Notes under the pieces: generated by a model | Seen by the model: the letters and a program-made list of their open reading frames with translations, nothing else | The model's database searches: none | What the model was told of the DNA's origin: nothing | Program-made: the position numbers and the translations under genes | Assembly (NCBI RefSeq): GCF_013248995.1 | Contig: NZ_JABRPK010000001.1 | Coordinates: 186,001-250,000 of the forward strand | DNA length: 64,000 bases | Source: Frigoribacterium sp. VKM Ac-2836 | GTDB lineage: Bacteria > Actinomycetota > Actinomycetes > Actinomycetales > Microbacteriaceae | Reading direction: 5' to 3' | Part shown: one piece after another, positions 40,811 to 50,299 of the stretch | Numbering within the stretch: position 1 is the stretch's first letter | Layout: every line of letters starts with the position of its first letter

Positions 40811-41412
40811 GGGGTGCCCTTCGGCTCGGGGGAGGCGGACGAGACGGGGGCGGACGGGACGGAGGCGGACGGGACGGGGGCGGACGAGACGGAGGCGCGG
40901 CGGGCGCCCCGCCCCGAGGTGCCGGTCGGTCGAGGCGTCGCCGGTTCGGCCAGCAGTCGGCGCAGCGCCGCGATCCCGTCGGCGGACGCGCGCCGGGCCG
41001 CGTCCGCGCTGATGCCGGTCACCTCGGCCACCTCGCGGTGCGACAGCCCGACGAGGTGGTGGTAGACCACGGCACGGCGTTGGCCCGGCGGCAGGGTCCG
41101 CAACGCCCCGTCCAGTTCGTCCGTGCGAGCCATGGCCTCGTCGTGGGGAGGCGCGGGCGGCGGTTCGGGCACCGTCTCGACCGGGCGGGGGCGACGGTCT
41201 CGCGCCCGCAGCACGTCGATCGCCTTGCGGTGCGCGATGGTCACCAGCCACGCCTCGAGGTTCGTCGACGTGGGCAGCGACGGATAGGCGACGAGGGCCG
41301 CCACGAACGTCTCGCTCCACGCGTCGTCGGTGTCGTGCTCGTCGAGCACGGCCCGGCACACGCGCCACACCGTGCGACCGTGTCGGGCGACCACGCGCTC
41401 GAAGGGTTCCAC
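40807..41412 (-). CDS. ECF-type sigma-70 factor inside the alkylation-repair operon
   Basis: A 201-residue sigma factor. Region 2 is FERVVARHGRTVWRVCRAVLDEHDTDDAWSETFVAALVAYPSLPTSTNLEAWLVTIAHRKAIDVLRARDR. Region 4 is LPPGQRRAVVYHHLVGLSHREVAEVTGISADAARRASADGIAALRRLL. The tail is a Ser/Val/Pro/Ala repeat coded by a DNA tandem repeat (40831-40897). No anti-sigma factor is adjacent. It sits one base after one MGMT gene and overlaps the next by 4 bases, so it is made with the repair enzymes and may drive their transcription. GTG start. Confidence 0.85.
   Translation of the reverse strand: MEPFERVVARHGRTVWRVCRAVLDEHDTDDAWSETFVAALVAYPSLPTSTNLEAWLVTIAHRKAIDVLRARDRRPRPVETVPEPPPAPPHDEAMARTDELDGALRTLPPGQRRAVVYHHLVGLSHREVAEVTGISADAARRASADGIAALRRLLAEPATPRPTGTSGRGARRASVSSAPVPSASVPSAPVSSASPEPKGTP
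40831..40897. repeat. 30-base tandem repeat in the sigma-factor tail
   Basis: GGAGGCGGACGAGACGGGGG and its sequel form a 30-base unit repeated twice with swapped G/A differences, plus a partial third copy running into an exact GGAGGCGCGG motif at 40891. The unit encodes the SVSSAPVPSA-like repeats. Confidence 0.75.
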
Positions 41413-41413
41413 G

Positions 41414-41932
41414 TCAGAAGAGCCGGCCGGTCTCGGGCCCCGACGGCTGGTCGGCCTCGAGCCCGAGCAGGAACCGTTTGCGGTCGAGCCCGCCGGCGTA
41501 GCCGACGAGGGCTCCGCCCGAACCGACCACGCGGTGGCAGGGCACGACGATGCTCAGCGGGTTGAGCCCGTTGGCGGCGCCGACCGCCCGGGCCAGGCCG
41601 ACTCCGCCGAGCGCGGTCGCGAGCTGCCCGTAGCTGCGCGTCTCGCCGAAGGGGATGTCGCGCAGCAGGGTCCACACCCGCACCTGGAAGTCGTTGCCGC
41701 GCGGTGCCAGCGGCAGGTCGAAGGAGCGGCGCTCGCCACCGAAGTACCCACCGAGCTGACGCTCGACCTCGGCGAAGTCGCTCGACCCGACGCCGTCCCG
41801 CGAGACCGGGCCGAAGCCGGTCGGATCGGGCAGGTGGCGGTGCTCGTCGAAGTAGAGGCCGACGAGGCCTGCCTCGGCCCCGACGACGGTCAGCGTGCCG
41901 ACGGGGGTGTCGACGGTGGTGTGGACGCTCAC
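41414..41932 (-). CDS. ogt: methylated-DNA-[protein]-cysteine S-methyltransferase (Ogt/MGMT), second copy
   Basis: A 172-residue complete Ogt: TVDTPVGTLTVVGAEAGLVGLYFDEHRHLP, then FAEVERQLGGYFGGERRSFDLPLAPRGNDFQVRVWTLLRDIPFGETRSYGQLATALGGVGLARAVGAANGLNPLSIVVPCHRVVGSGG with the acceptor Cys in PCHRV. It is the first gene of the repair operon, with AGGAGGCACC 4 bases before the GTG at 41932. Only one base separates its stop from the sigma-factor GTG. It is shorter and more canonical than the second MGMT, so the pair probably differ in substrate range. Confidence 0.93.
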   Translation of the reverse strand: MSVHTTVDTPVGTLTVVGAEAGLVGLYFDEHRHLPDPTGFGPVSRDGVGSSDFAEVERQLGGYFGGERRSFDLPLAPRGNDFQVRVWTLLRDIPFGETRSYGQLATALGGVGLARAVGAANGLNPLSIVVPCHRVVGSGGALVGYAGGLDRKRFLLGLEADQPSGPETGRLF

Positions 41933-42154
41933 GGTGCCTCCTGGCTCTCGGCGATGGTACTCACCCCGTAGACGCACCGGAGTCGACGGATGTGAGGTCA
42001 TCCACCGAACCGGTCCGGGTGACCGGGACGGGCCGTCGAGAAGGTACCCTTGAACGCCCGGTCCGGGCACTCCACACTGTCGGGTGTGTGTGAGCGTCCG
42101 GGCCGGGTTTCTCGTCTCCGGCCACCCGGACCTCTCCGGTGACCGCCACACGAG

Positions 42155-42433
42155 CTAGTGGCGCGTGCTGAACTCGCTCTCGCCCACGGGGGCGAGCTCG
42201 GTCACGTCGACCCGGTCGACCCGGGCCCCACGAGGCCCCTCGTCGAGCCACTCGAGCAGCAGCGCCACCCGATCGGGCCGTCCCTCGACCTCGACCTCGA
42301 CCGTCCCGTCGGGCCGGTTGCGGACGAAGCCGCCGACGTCCAGTCGGTCCGCCTCGCCCTCGGTCGAGAAACGGAAACCCACGCCCTGCACCGAGCCGTG
42401 CACGAGGGCCCGGCGTCTGATCACGTCGTCCAT
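42155..42433 (-). CDS. acyP: acylphosphatase
   Basis: A 92-residue protein matching the whole family: ALVHGSVQGVGFRFSTEGEADRLDVGGFVRNRPDGTVEVEVEG. The catalytic Arg21 (GFR) and Asn39 (VRNRP) are present. It hydrolyses acyl phosphates such as carbamoyl or 1,3-bisphosphoglycerate in the cytoplasm. The ATG at 42433 gives the usual length. A GGAGGCGCGG copy lies just upstream (42447). Confidence 0.92.
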   Translation of the reverse strand: MDDVIRRRALVHGSVQGVGFRFSTEGEADRLDVGGFVRNRPDGTVEVEVEGRPDRVALLLEWLDEGPRGARVDRVDVTELAPVGESEFSTRH

Positions 42434-42497
42434 CGCTCGACCGTACCCGCGCCTCCTCGGGCTGGTCCTCACGCGCTACGAGATCGCCCCCGAACCG

Positions 42498-42544
42498 CCG
42501 AGTGGACGGAACACCACGCATCGCCGCGGTGTCCCGTCCACTCG
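42498..42544. repeat. intergenic hairpin, 18-base arms with one mismatch
   Basis: CCGAGTGGACGGAACACC pairs with GGTGTCCCGTCCACTCG across a 12-base loop; a single A-C mismatch interrupts the stem. It lies 20 bases past the stop of the minus-strand AKR gene, so termination is one possible role. It resembles the 23-bp hairpin at 37999 in size but not in sequence. Confidence 0.6.
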
Positions 42545-42563
42545 ACGGTGTGGTGCCGGTGGC

Positions 42564-43550
<987 letters not shown>

Positions 43551-43614
43551 GGCCCGAGCCAACTCCCTCGCACCCGGCGACGGTACAGGCCCGGTGCGCG
43601 GACGGGCGGACCGC

Positions 43615-43653
43615 AGGAGGCGCGGTGCCCGTCGACCGGACACCGCGCCTCCT
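43615..43653. terminator. hairpin from an inverted GGAGGCGCGG pair
   Basis: AGGAGGCGCGGTG (43615-43627) pairs with CACCGCGCCTCCT (43641-43653), a perfect 13-bp stem; the exact 10-mers start at 43616 and 43643. It follows the LAxTG surface-protein gene (stop at 43690, minus strand). Confidence 0.7.
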
Positions 43654-43689
43654 CGGCCCGCCGGGTTCACGACCCGGCGCCCGCCGCCG

Positions 43690-45708
43690 TCAGCGGCGCT
43701 CCGCCCGGCGGCGCACGACGGCCGACCCGGTGACGAGCGCGAGGCCGAGGGCCATCGCGGCGACCCCGAGGCCGAGGGGAAGGCCGGGCTCGCTGCCCGT
43801 GTAGGCGAGCGGCCGGTCCGGACCGCCCACGGTCGAGCCGCCCGTTCCGGGGCCGCCCGCCGCCGGGACGACGGGGGTCGGCGGGACGGTGGGGTCGGGG
43901 CTCGGCTCGGGGTTCGGCACGGGCGTGACGACGGGAGGTCCGGCGAGGACGAGCGTCGGCACGGTGCCGTCGGCGAAGGGGGCGGTGAAGGTGCCGACGA
44001 TCTCGCCGTCCAGGACGACCCCGTAGTCCGTGCCGGGCACGAGGCCCTCGACGCGGTAGACGCCGGCCGCATCGGTGGTCGGGGTGGCGACGGGCTCGGG
44101 TTCGGCGGCGTCGGCCTCGATCACCTGCAGCGGGAGACCCGAGGCGGGGGTGCCATCGGCGTTCAGGACGGTGCCCTCGACGGCGACCGTGTCGGGCGCG
44201 GCGATCTGCACCGGCGGGATCGTCCCGCTCGTCGCGGGTGCGGTGATCGTGACGGCGGAGTCGACGTCCTCGTTCAGGACGACCTCGTACTGCTCACCTG
44301 GGGTCAGGCCGTCGGCCGTGAACGAGCCGCCCGGACCGGTCTCGACGCTCGCCACGGGCGTGGCCTCGCCGACCGGCACGATGTCGACGACGGAGCCCTC
44401 GGCCGGGGCCGAGCCGTCGGGCTCGACGATGCTCGTGGTGATCTCGACGGTCGGGTCGAGCGTGATCGAGGCGCCCGAGGCCGTGGTGACCGGACCCCGG
44501 GCGATGCCCGTGACCTCGTCGACCACGGTGTACTCGGCCGCCGGGTCGAGCCCTTCGAAGGTGATCGAGCCGTCGCTGCCGGTCGTGCCGGATGCGACCG
44601 GGTCGATCTGGCCGGGCACCACGATGCTCACCGGGCGGTCGGCGACGGGCGAGCCGTCGGCCTGCACGACCGTGACCGTGAGGGGTGCGGTCTCGGCCGG
44701 GGCCACGGCGCCCGTGAAGGCGAAGTCGAGGCCGGGGGAGTCGTCGCCCGCGATCGTGAAGGGCACGGCCGGCAGATCCGCGGCGTCGTCCGGTGTCGTC
44801 ACGCTGACCTCGTAAGGCGTGCCCGAGACGAGGCCGGGGACCGACCAGGTGCCATCGGGGCCGATCGTGGTGGTGGTCCCGACGATCTCGCCCGTCGCCG
44901 GATCGACCAGCGTCACGATCGCCCCGGGGTAGGCGGCGCCGTCGTTCGTCACCGCACCGCTCGCCGTGAACGTCTTGGTCACGAACCACGTCTGGTACAC
45001 GGGGAACCCGGAGCGCTGCTGATACGTGAAGGTCAGGGTCGAGAGGGGCACGGACGGGCTGAACCAGGCGGTGGCGCCCTCGGTGTCGGCCGCTGTCGCG
45101 TTGCCGGTCAGCACGCCCGTGGTGGCGTTCCACGTGGGGACGTCGCGGGTCCCCGCGGCGTCGCAGGACGGCGACGGGCCTCCGGCCGCGGTCCGGCAGG
45201 AGTTGTACGTGGTCTGGAAGCCCAGGTCGTCCGGCGGCACGGCCGCGCCGGTGGTGTCGGTGGCCGACACGGTCACCTGGTCGGCGTCGACGTCGCCGAG
45301 CACGAACGACCAGTCGCTCGCGGGCGTCGCCCGGTCGAAGGTGTAGGTCGTGACCGACGCCGCGGCGGCGGTCGGCGAGTCCTGGGTCGGGCGCAGGTTG
45401 AGATAGGGACGGCCGCGGCTCGAGTCGTACTCGGCACCGACCGGAGTGCCCGTGCCCTGCCAGGTGCTCGATCCGCTCGGGATCGTCGCCTGGCGAGAGG
45501 TCGAGGTGAACCTCGCCTGAGGGAAATCGCCGGGCAGCGTCATCGTGCCCGTGTAGGCGCGGGCCGTCCCGTCGACGGTGAAGTCGGCCCAGCCGACCGT
45601 CCCGGGGCCCGCCGCGGACGCGCTCGTCGCGCCCCCGAGCGCCAGGGCGCCGACCATGGCGACCGTCACCCCCGTCGCCGCCCACGTCCTGATGAGCCTG
45701 GTGACCAT
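43690..45708 (-). CDS. LAxTG-anchored surface protein with Cna-B/SdrD-B-like repeats
   Basis: A 672-residue exported protein. A signal peptide ([24 protein letters not shown]) is cleaved near residue 33. An N-terminal domain of about 230 residues follows ([17 protein letters not shown] ... [14 protein letters not shown]), then a series of about five Cna-B/carboxypeptidase-regulatory-like beta modules ([46 protein letters not shown]). A Pro-rich spacer leads to LAYTG (634-638), a transmembrane stretch and RRRAERR. Class E sortase anchoring is inferred. It probably forms stalks or adhesive surface structures. Together with the 1341-3035 protein it is the second LAxTG substrate of the window. 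Confidence 0.83.
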   Translation of the reverse strand: MVTRLIRTWAATGVTVAMVGALALGGATSASAAGPGTVGWADFTVDGTARAYTGTMTLPGDFPQARFTSTSRQATIPSGSSTWQGTGTPVGAEYDSSRGRPYLNLRPTQDSPTAAAASVTTYTFDRATPASDWSFVLGDVDADQVTVSATDTTGAAVPPDDLGFQTTYNSCRTAAGGPSPSCDAAGTRDVPTWNATTGVLTGNATAADTEGATAWFSPSVPLSTLTFTYQQRSGFPVYQTWFVTKTFTASGAVTNDGAAYPGAIVTLVDPATGEIVGTTTTIGPDGTWSVPGLVSGTPYEVSVTTPDDAADLPAVPFTIAGDDSPGLDFAFTGAVAPAETAPLTVTVVQADGSPVADRPVSIVVPGQIDPVASGTTGSDGSITFEGLDPAAEYTVVDEVTGIARGPVTTASGASITLDPTVEITTSIVEPDGSAPAEGSVVDIVPVGEATPVASVETGPGGSFTADGLTPGEQYEVVLNEDVDSAVTITAPATSGTIPPVQIAAPDTVAVEGTVLNADGTPASGLPLQVIEADAAEPEPVATPTTDAAGVYRVEGLVPGTDYGVVLDGEIVGTFTAPFADGTVPTLVLAGPPVVTPVPNPEPSPDPTVPPTPVVPAAGGPGTGGSTVGGPDRPLAYTGSEPGLPLGLGVAAMALGLALVTGSAVVRRRAERR

Positions 45709-45827
45709 GTCGTCGTCCCTCCGGGGCCCACCCTGACGTGGGCCACGACCACGAGGTTATGTCAGGTGTGCGTGACCTGTCACGGGTCCGGCGTCATCGC
45801 GCGTCGCCGACCGGTCCCCGGGAGCGG

Positions 45828-45883
45828 CGAAGGGGCGCCGCCTCGCGACCGGGACACCCGGTGCGGAGGTCGGCGCCCCTTCG
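45828..45883 (-). terminator. hairpin terminator of the 45-residue basic-protein gene
   Basis: CGAAGGGGCGCCG pairs with CGGCGCCCCTTCG (perfect 13 bp); a second stem, ACCGG and CCGGT, lies within the loop. It begins 14 bases past the small gene's stop on the minus strand. Confidence 0.7.
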
Positions 45884-45896
45884 AGGACGTCAGGCG

Positions 45897-46034
45897 TCAG
45901 CGCTTCTTGACGTTCGAGACGACGTCCTCCGAGTGGCTGCCCGTCGCTCCCTTGGCCTTCTTGTCTGCGCGCTTCTCCTTCAAGGAGCGCACGGCAACCT
46001 TCGCGGTGCCTTTTTTCGCTGATTTCTCTGCCAT
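45897..46034 (-). CDS. 45-residue highly basic protein
   Basis: A short gene. The minus-strand ATG at 46034 is preceded by GGAGG 7 bases upstream, an ideal Shine-Dalgarno site, and the frame runs 45 codons to TGA. The product is Lys/Ala/Ser-rich: MAEKSAKKGTAKVAVRSLKE, then KRADKKAKG and a C-terminal SEDVVSNVKKR. The net charge is strongly positive, it has no Cys or Trp, and it may bind nucleic acid or the ribosome. It uses AAA lysine codons more than its neighbours. Its own terminator follows, so it is a separate transcription unit. No family recognised. Confidence 0.7.
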   Translation of the reverse strand: MAEKSAKKGTAKVAVRSLKEKRADKKAKGATGSHSEDVVSNVKKR

Positions 46035-46130
46035 GGTGGTGCCTCCGTCGCGGACCGCGATGATCCGGTCCGCCCGAGGTTACGGGCCTGCGGCCCGGGT
46101 GTCTGTAGCGGGGGCGATGTTCACGGCTCG

Positions 46131-46136
46131 TACACT
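46131..46136 (+). promoter_or_regulatory. -10 box (TACACT) of the MFS gene, leaderless
   Basis: TACACT lies 5 bases before the ATG at 46142, with no Shine-Dalgarno sequence. Confidence 0.5.
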
Positions 46137-46141
46137 GCCCC

Positions 46142-47587
46142 ATGGCCCGGTCGTCCTCACCCGAGGCATCCGTGCCTGCCCCGACCACCCGCCCGACCCC
46201 GACGACGACCCCGAGACGACAGGCCCCGATGACCCCCGTCCCCACCTCGACCCCGATCGGCCCGACGCGCAGCGAGCGCCTCGACGAGCTGCCGTTCACC
46301 TCGAAGCACCGCCGGCTGCTGGCCGGCTCGGGCATCGGCTGGGCACTCGACGCACTCGACGTCGGTCTGCTCTCGTTCGTCATCGCGCAGCTCATGACCG
46401 TGTGGAGCGACCAGGCCGGTCAACTCGCCTGGGTCGCCTCGGCCGGGTTCGCGGGCATGGCGATCGGTGCGGCCGTGGGCGGGTCGCTGGCCGATCGTCT
46501 GGGGCGCAAGACCGTCTTCGCCCTGACGCTGCTGCTCTACGGCCTCGCCACCGGGCTCTCGGCCCTGTCGTGGTCGGTCGGCGTGCTGCTCGTCCTGCGC
46601 TTCGTCGTCGGACTCGGCCTGGGCTCCGAACTGCCGGTCGCCTCGACCCTCGTCAGCGAGTTCTCGCCGCGGCGCATCCGTGGCCGCGTGGTCGTCCTGC
46701 TCGAGGCGTTCTGGGCCGTGGGGTCGATCGGGGCCGCCCTCGTCGGCTACCTCGTGATCCCGACGAGCGACGACGGCTGGCGCTGGGCCCTGGTGATCGG
46801 AGCCGCCCCCGCGCTCTACGCCGTGTTCGTGCGCCTGAAGATGCCCGAGTCGGTGCGCTTCCTCGAGTCGAGGGGGCGCCACGACGAGGCCGAGCGAACC
46901 GTCCGCGGCTTCGAGGAGGCCGCCGGCGTCGCCGCGCCGACCGTGGTCGCCGGGGAGGCGCGGGTCGTCGACCGGCCGGCCCGCGCCTCCGTCGGTCGGT
47001 TGTTCGGTGCCGGGATGGCCCGTCGCACGGTCGCGATCTGGGTGGTCTGGTTCATGACGAACTTCTCGTACTACGGAGCCTTCGTCTGGTTGCCGTCGTT
47101 GCTCGTCGCGGCCGGGTTCCCGCTCGTGCGCTCGTTCGAGTACGTGCTGATCATCACCCTGGCGCAGTTGCCGGGGTACGCGGCCTCGGCCTGGCTGATC
47201 GAGAAGTGGGGTCGCCGGGGGACGCTCGCGACCTTCCTGCTCGGGTCGGCCGTCGCGGCCGTCTTCTTCGGTTTCGGGGCGGTCAGCGGCAGCGTCGCGC
47301 AGATCCTCGTCGCGGGCATGGCCCTGTCGTTCTTCAACCTCGGCGCATGGGGCGCGCTCTACGCCGTGACACCCGAGCTCTACCCGACGCCGCTGCGGGG
47401 TACGGGTGCGGGCTGGGCCGCAGGCGTCGGGCGCATCGCCTCGATCGCCGCCCCGTTGTCGGTCCCGCCGCTGATCGCCCTCGGCGGGCCGCCCACCCTG
47501 TTCGTCGTCTTCGGCGCGGTCTTCGTCGTGGGGGCCGTCGCCGCCACGATGCTGCCCGAGCTGCGCGGCACGCGGCTCGCCGAATGA
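46142..47587 (+). CDS. MFS transporter (NiaP / metabolite:H+ symporter type)
   Basis: A 481-residue, 12-helix transporter after a Thr/Pro-rich N-terminus of about 45 residues. Diagnostic parts are GWALDALDVGLLSFVIAQL in helix 1, GSLADRLGRKT after helix 2, RFVVGLGLGSELPVASTLVSEFSPRRIRGR, KMPESVRFLESRGRHDEA after helix 6, and YTPELYPTPLRGTGAGWAAGVGRI near helix 10-11. It resembles niacin or aromatic-acid transporters; the substrate is not certain. Its central loop contains an inverted pair of the GGAGGCGCGG motif (46954 and 46981). The stop overlaps the thermonuclease start by 4 bases. Confidence 0.87.
   Translation: MARSSSPEASVPAPTTRPTPTTTPRRQAPMTPVPTSTPIGPTRSERLDELPFTSKHRRLLAGSGIGWALDALDVGLLSFVIAQLMTVWSDQAGQLAWVASAGFAGMAIGAAVGGSLADRLGRKTVFALTLLLYGLATGLSALSWSVGVLLVLRFVVGLGLGSELPVASTLVSEFSPRRIRGRVVVLLEAFWAVGSIGAALVGYLVIPTSDDGWRWALVIGAAPALYAVFVRLKMPESVRFLESRGRHDEAERTVRGFEEAAGVAAPTVVAGEARVVDRPARASVGRLFGAGMARRTVAIWVVWFMTNFSYYGAFVWLPSLLVAAGFPLVRSFEYVLIITLAQLPGYAASAWLIEKWGRRGTLATFLLGSAVAAVFFGFGAVSGSVAQILVAGMALSFFNLGAWGALYAVTPELYPTPLRGTGAGWAAGVGRIASIAAPLSVPPLIALGGPPTLFVVFGAVFVVGAVAATMLPELRGTRLAE
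46954..46990. repeat. inverted GGAGGCGCGGG pair inside the MFS coding sequence
   Basis: GGAGGCGCGGG (46954-46964) and CCCGCGCCTCC (46980-46990) can form a perfect 11-bp stem within the coding region of the transporter's central loop. The spacing (27 between 10-mer starts) equals the intergenic terminator pairs. Confidence 0.7.
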
Positions 47588-48180
47588 CCGCGCGTCGTCG
47601 CCCGGCGCGTCGACGTCTCACGCCGCGTCGGCTGCTCGGGGTGGTCGTGGTGCTGGTGGCGGGGGCCGTCCTCGTGGCCTTCCCGCGCCTCCTCGGCGAC
47701 GGGTCGGGGGCGGGCGATCCGGGAGGCGCGGGTGCGGTTCCCGTGCCCACGAGCGTCCCGACCGCGGCGACCGAGGCCGTCGTCGAGCGCGTGGTCGACG
47801 GTGACACGGTCGTCGTCGTCGTCGCGGGGGAGCGCGAACGCGTCCGTCTGATCGGCGTCGACACGCCCGAGACCGTCAAGCCCGACGCGCCGGTCGACTG
47901 TTTCGGCCCCGAGGCCAGCGCCTTCACGACGGCCACCCTGCCCGAGGGGGCGACGGTCTGGCTCGAGGACGACGCCTCGCAGGGTGACGCCGACCGCTAC
48001 GACAGGCTGCTGCGCTACGTCTGGTCGCCCGACGGCACGATGCTCAACGAGCGACTGGTGGCCGAGGGCTACGGGCGCGAGGACACCTACGACGACGCGT
48101 ACCGCTACCGCGACCGGTTCGTGGCCGCCGAGGCGTCGGCCGAGCGGGCCGGCGCCGGGCTCTGGGGCGCCTGCCGCTGA
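47584..48180 (+). CDS. membrane-anchored thermonuclease-family protein (SNase-like)
   Basis: A 198-residue protein. An Arg-rich start and one transmembrane helix (LLGVVVVLVAGAVLVAFP) lead to a linker, then a staphylococcal-nuclease fold from about 62: VVDGDTVVVVVAGERERVRLIGVDTPETVKP with catalytic Asp and Arg, FTTATLPEGATVWLE, and DRYDRLLRYVWSPDGTMLNERLVAEGYG with the second catalytic region. It probably cuts nucleic acid outside the membrane. ATG overlaps the MFS stop (ATGA). The linker DNA holds another inverted motif pair. Its 3' end overlaps the convergent MMPL gene by 76 bases. Confidence 0.88.
   Translation: MTARRRPARRRLTPRRLLGVVVVLVAGAVLVAFPRLLGDGSGAGDPGGAGAVPVPTSVPTAATEAVVERVVDGDTVVVVVAGERERVRLIGVDTPETVKPDAPVDCFGPEASAFTTATLPEGATVWLEDDASQGDADRYDRLLRYVWSPDGTMLNERLVAEGYGREDTYDDAYRYRDRFVAAEASAERAGAGLWGACR
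47682..47732. repeat. inverted CCCGCGCCTCC / GGAGGCGCGGG pair inside the thermonuclease gene
   Basis: The two exact 10-mers begin at 47683 and 47722, and each extends by one more complementary base to give an 11-bp stem. They flank the Gly/Pro linker between the membrane helix and the nuclease domain. Confidence 0.65.
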
Positions 48181-50291
48181 CCGCCGATGACACCACCCCG
48201 CCGCCCCCCACTCGCCCGGCGGCTGGGCCACCAGAACGCGTCACCGGTGAGAAACACGAGCGCGGGGACGAGCACGGTGCGGACGACCAGGGTGTCGAGC
48301 AGCACGCCGAGGCAGACGATCACGCCGACCTGGGTCAGGGCCACGACGGGCAGGACGCCGAGGACGGCGAACACGGCGGCCAGCAGGACGCCCGCACTCG
48401 TGATGACGGCTCCCGTCGACGCCAGGGCCCGCACCATGCCCTCGCGCGTGCCGTGCACGAGGCCCTCCTCCCGCGCCCGGGTGGTCAGGAAGATGTTGTA
48501 GTCCACCCCGAGTGCGACGAGGAACAGGAACGCGTAGAGCGTCACGGCCGTGTCGAGCGCGGGGAACCCCAGCACGTTCTGGAACAGCCAGGTCGAGGCC
48601 CCGAGGCTCGCGAAGAACGTGGCCAGCACCGAGGCGATCAGCAGCACGGGGGCCACGAGCGACCGCAGCAGCAGCGCCAGGACGGCGAACACGATCGCCA
48701 GGATGATGGGCGCGATCAGGTCGACGTCGGCCTGCGCGGCCACCTTCGTGTCGTAGGCGGTGGCGTCGCTGCCGCCGACGAGGGCGTCGGCGAGCGGGCC
48801 GCCGGCGTCGGCGTAACCGGACCGCAGGCGCTCGACGGTGGCGAACGCGGCGTCGCTCTCGGGCTCGGCGGTGAGTTGCAGGTCGATGCGGGTCCGTCCG
48901 CCCTCGGTCTCGCCTGGCGTCGCCGTGTCGACCCCCTCGGTGTCGGACGCGAGCGCCGTCGCCTCGTCCGCCACGGGCGACGGTACGAGCACCGTGGTCC
49001 GGCTGGTCAGCCCTGCCGAGAACGACTCGTCGATCACCTTCTGAGCCGTGACCGAGTCGGGCTCGCCGAGCAGCTGGTCGGTCTGCGACAGGCCCACGGC
49101 GTAGCCGCTCAGGCCGAGGCAGAGCACGGCGATGCCCGCGACCGACGACACGGCCACGACGGCCGGACGGCGTCGGACGCCGCGCCCGAGGCGGTCCCAG
49201 AAGCCGCGTCGCGGTGCCGCGTGGTGCGTCGCGCCTCCTGCCGTCGCGTCGGGTGCGTCGGACGCGGAGGCGCGGGGCACGAAGGGCCAGAAGAGTCCGC
49301 GACCGCAGACCACCAGGGCCGCGGGCAGGGCGACGAGGGCGAACACGATCGCGACGACGACGCCGACCGCGCAGGCGAGCCCGAGGGCGCGGTTGCCCGA
49401 GAGCGACGCGAGCAGCAGCGTGAGCAGGCTCAGGGCGACCGTGCCGCCGCTGGCCGCGATGGCGGGGCCCGCGCTCGTCACGGCCGTGCGCATGGCGCGG
49501 TGTCGATCGGGCTGCAGCAGCAGCTCTTCGCGGTAGCGCGCGACGAGCAGAAGCGCGTAGTTGGTGCCTGCGCCGAACACGAGCACCGAGAGGATGCCCG
49601 AGATCGAGGCGTCGATCGAGATGCCGAGCGGCTCGGCGACGGCGGCGGCGACGCGGCCCGCCAGGGCGTCGGCGGTACCCACGACGGCCAGCGGCACGAT
49701 CCACAGCACCGGGCTGCGGTAGGTGACGATCAGCAGCACCGCCACGACGATCACCGTCACGAGCAGCAGGCGGAAGTCCGCGCCGGCGAACGCGTTCGCG
49801 ATGTCGTCCTGGAACCCCACGGGCCCGGTGAGCAGGGCGTCGAGCCCGGCGGGCAGGTCGGCCGAGGCCGCATCGCGGAGGCTCGCGGCGGTCGCTGCGA
49901 CGTCGGCGTCCGCCCTCGCGGCGTCGAGCGGGACCGCCACGAGTGCCGCCGTGCCGTCCTCGCTGACCTGGGGCCGGACGGCCTGCGGCGTCGTCGAGAG
50001 TTCGGCGAGGGCGCCGGCCCGGTCGTCGATCGCGGCGAGGTCGAGGTCGTCGAGCCGGTCGCCGCCGTGACGGAAGACGAGGATGCCCACGGTCGTGTCG
50101 GCGCTGGGGAACCGGCTCAGCAGATCGGTGACCTGCGCGGACTGGCTCGTGTCGGGGACGCCCGACGGCGGGGCGGCGTCGCCCTCGCTCGCCGGGAGGA
50201 CGGCGAAGAGGAGTGCGACGGCCACGGCGGTCGCGGCGAGCACGGCCCAGGCGGTGCGGTGGCCGCTGACGATGCGGGCGAGGGTGCGCAT
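48105..50291 (-). CDS. MMPL-family (RND-like) transporter
   Basis: A 728-residue membrane protein with two repeats of one helix, a large extracytoplasmic loop and five helices. The MMPL core motifs are LSVLVFGAGTNYALLLVARYREEL in the first half and YAFLFLVALGVDYNIFLTTRAREEGL in the second, each with the G-x-D/N-Y proton-relay element (GAGTNY and GVDYN). It exports lipids, drugs or other hydrophobic compounds. It is divergent from a MarR-family gene, with operator-like palindromes between them that suggest repression. The C-terminal roughly 40 residues are basic and overlap the end of the nuclease gene. Confidence 0.9.
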   Translation of the reverse strand: MRTLARIVSGHRTAWAVLAATAVAVALLFAVLPASEGDAAPPSGVPDTSQSAQVTDLLSRFPSADTTVGILVFRHGGDRLDDLDLAAIDDRAGALAELSTTPQAVRPQVSEDGTAALVAVPLDAARADADVAATAASLRDAASADLPAGLDALLTGPVGFQDDIANAFAGADFRLLLVTVIVVAVLLIVTYRSPVLWIVPLAVVGTADALAGRVAAAVAEPLGISIDASISGILSVLVFGAGTNYALLLVARYREELLLQPDRHRAMRTAVTSAGPAIAASGGTVALSLLTLLLASLSGNRALGLACAVGVVVAIVFALVALPAALVVCGRGLFWPFVPRASASDAPDATAGGATHHAAPRRGFWDRLGRGVRRRPAVVAVSSVAGIAVLCLGLSGYAVGLSQTDQLLGEPDSVTAQKVIDESFSAGLTSRTTVLVPSPVADEATALASDTEGVDTATPGETEGGRTRIDLQLTAEPESDAAFATVERLRSGYADAGGPLADALVGGSDATAYDTKVAAQADVDLIAPIILAIVFAVLALLLRSLVAPVLLIASVLATFFASLGASTWLFQNVLGFPALDTAVTLYAFLFLVALGVDYNIFLTTRAREEGLVHGTREGMVRALASTGAVITSAGVLLAAVFAVLGVLPVVALTQVGVIVCLGVLLDTLVVRTVLVPALVFLTGDAFWWPSRRASGGRRGGVIGGQRQAPQSPAPARSADASAATNRSR

Positions 50292-50299
50292 GATGGTCC

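Noticed and set aside
42055-42125. Possible tRNA-like folding near CCCGGTCCGGGCACTCC
   Set aside because: No acceptor stem, T-loop (GGTTCRA) or anticodon arm in the correct spacing; it is GC-rich chance pairing.
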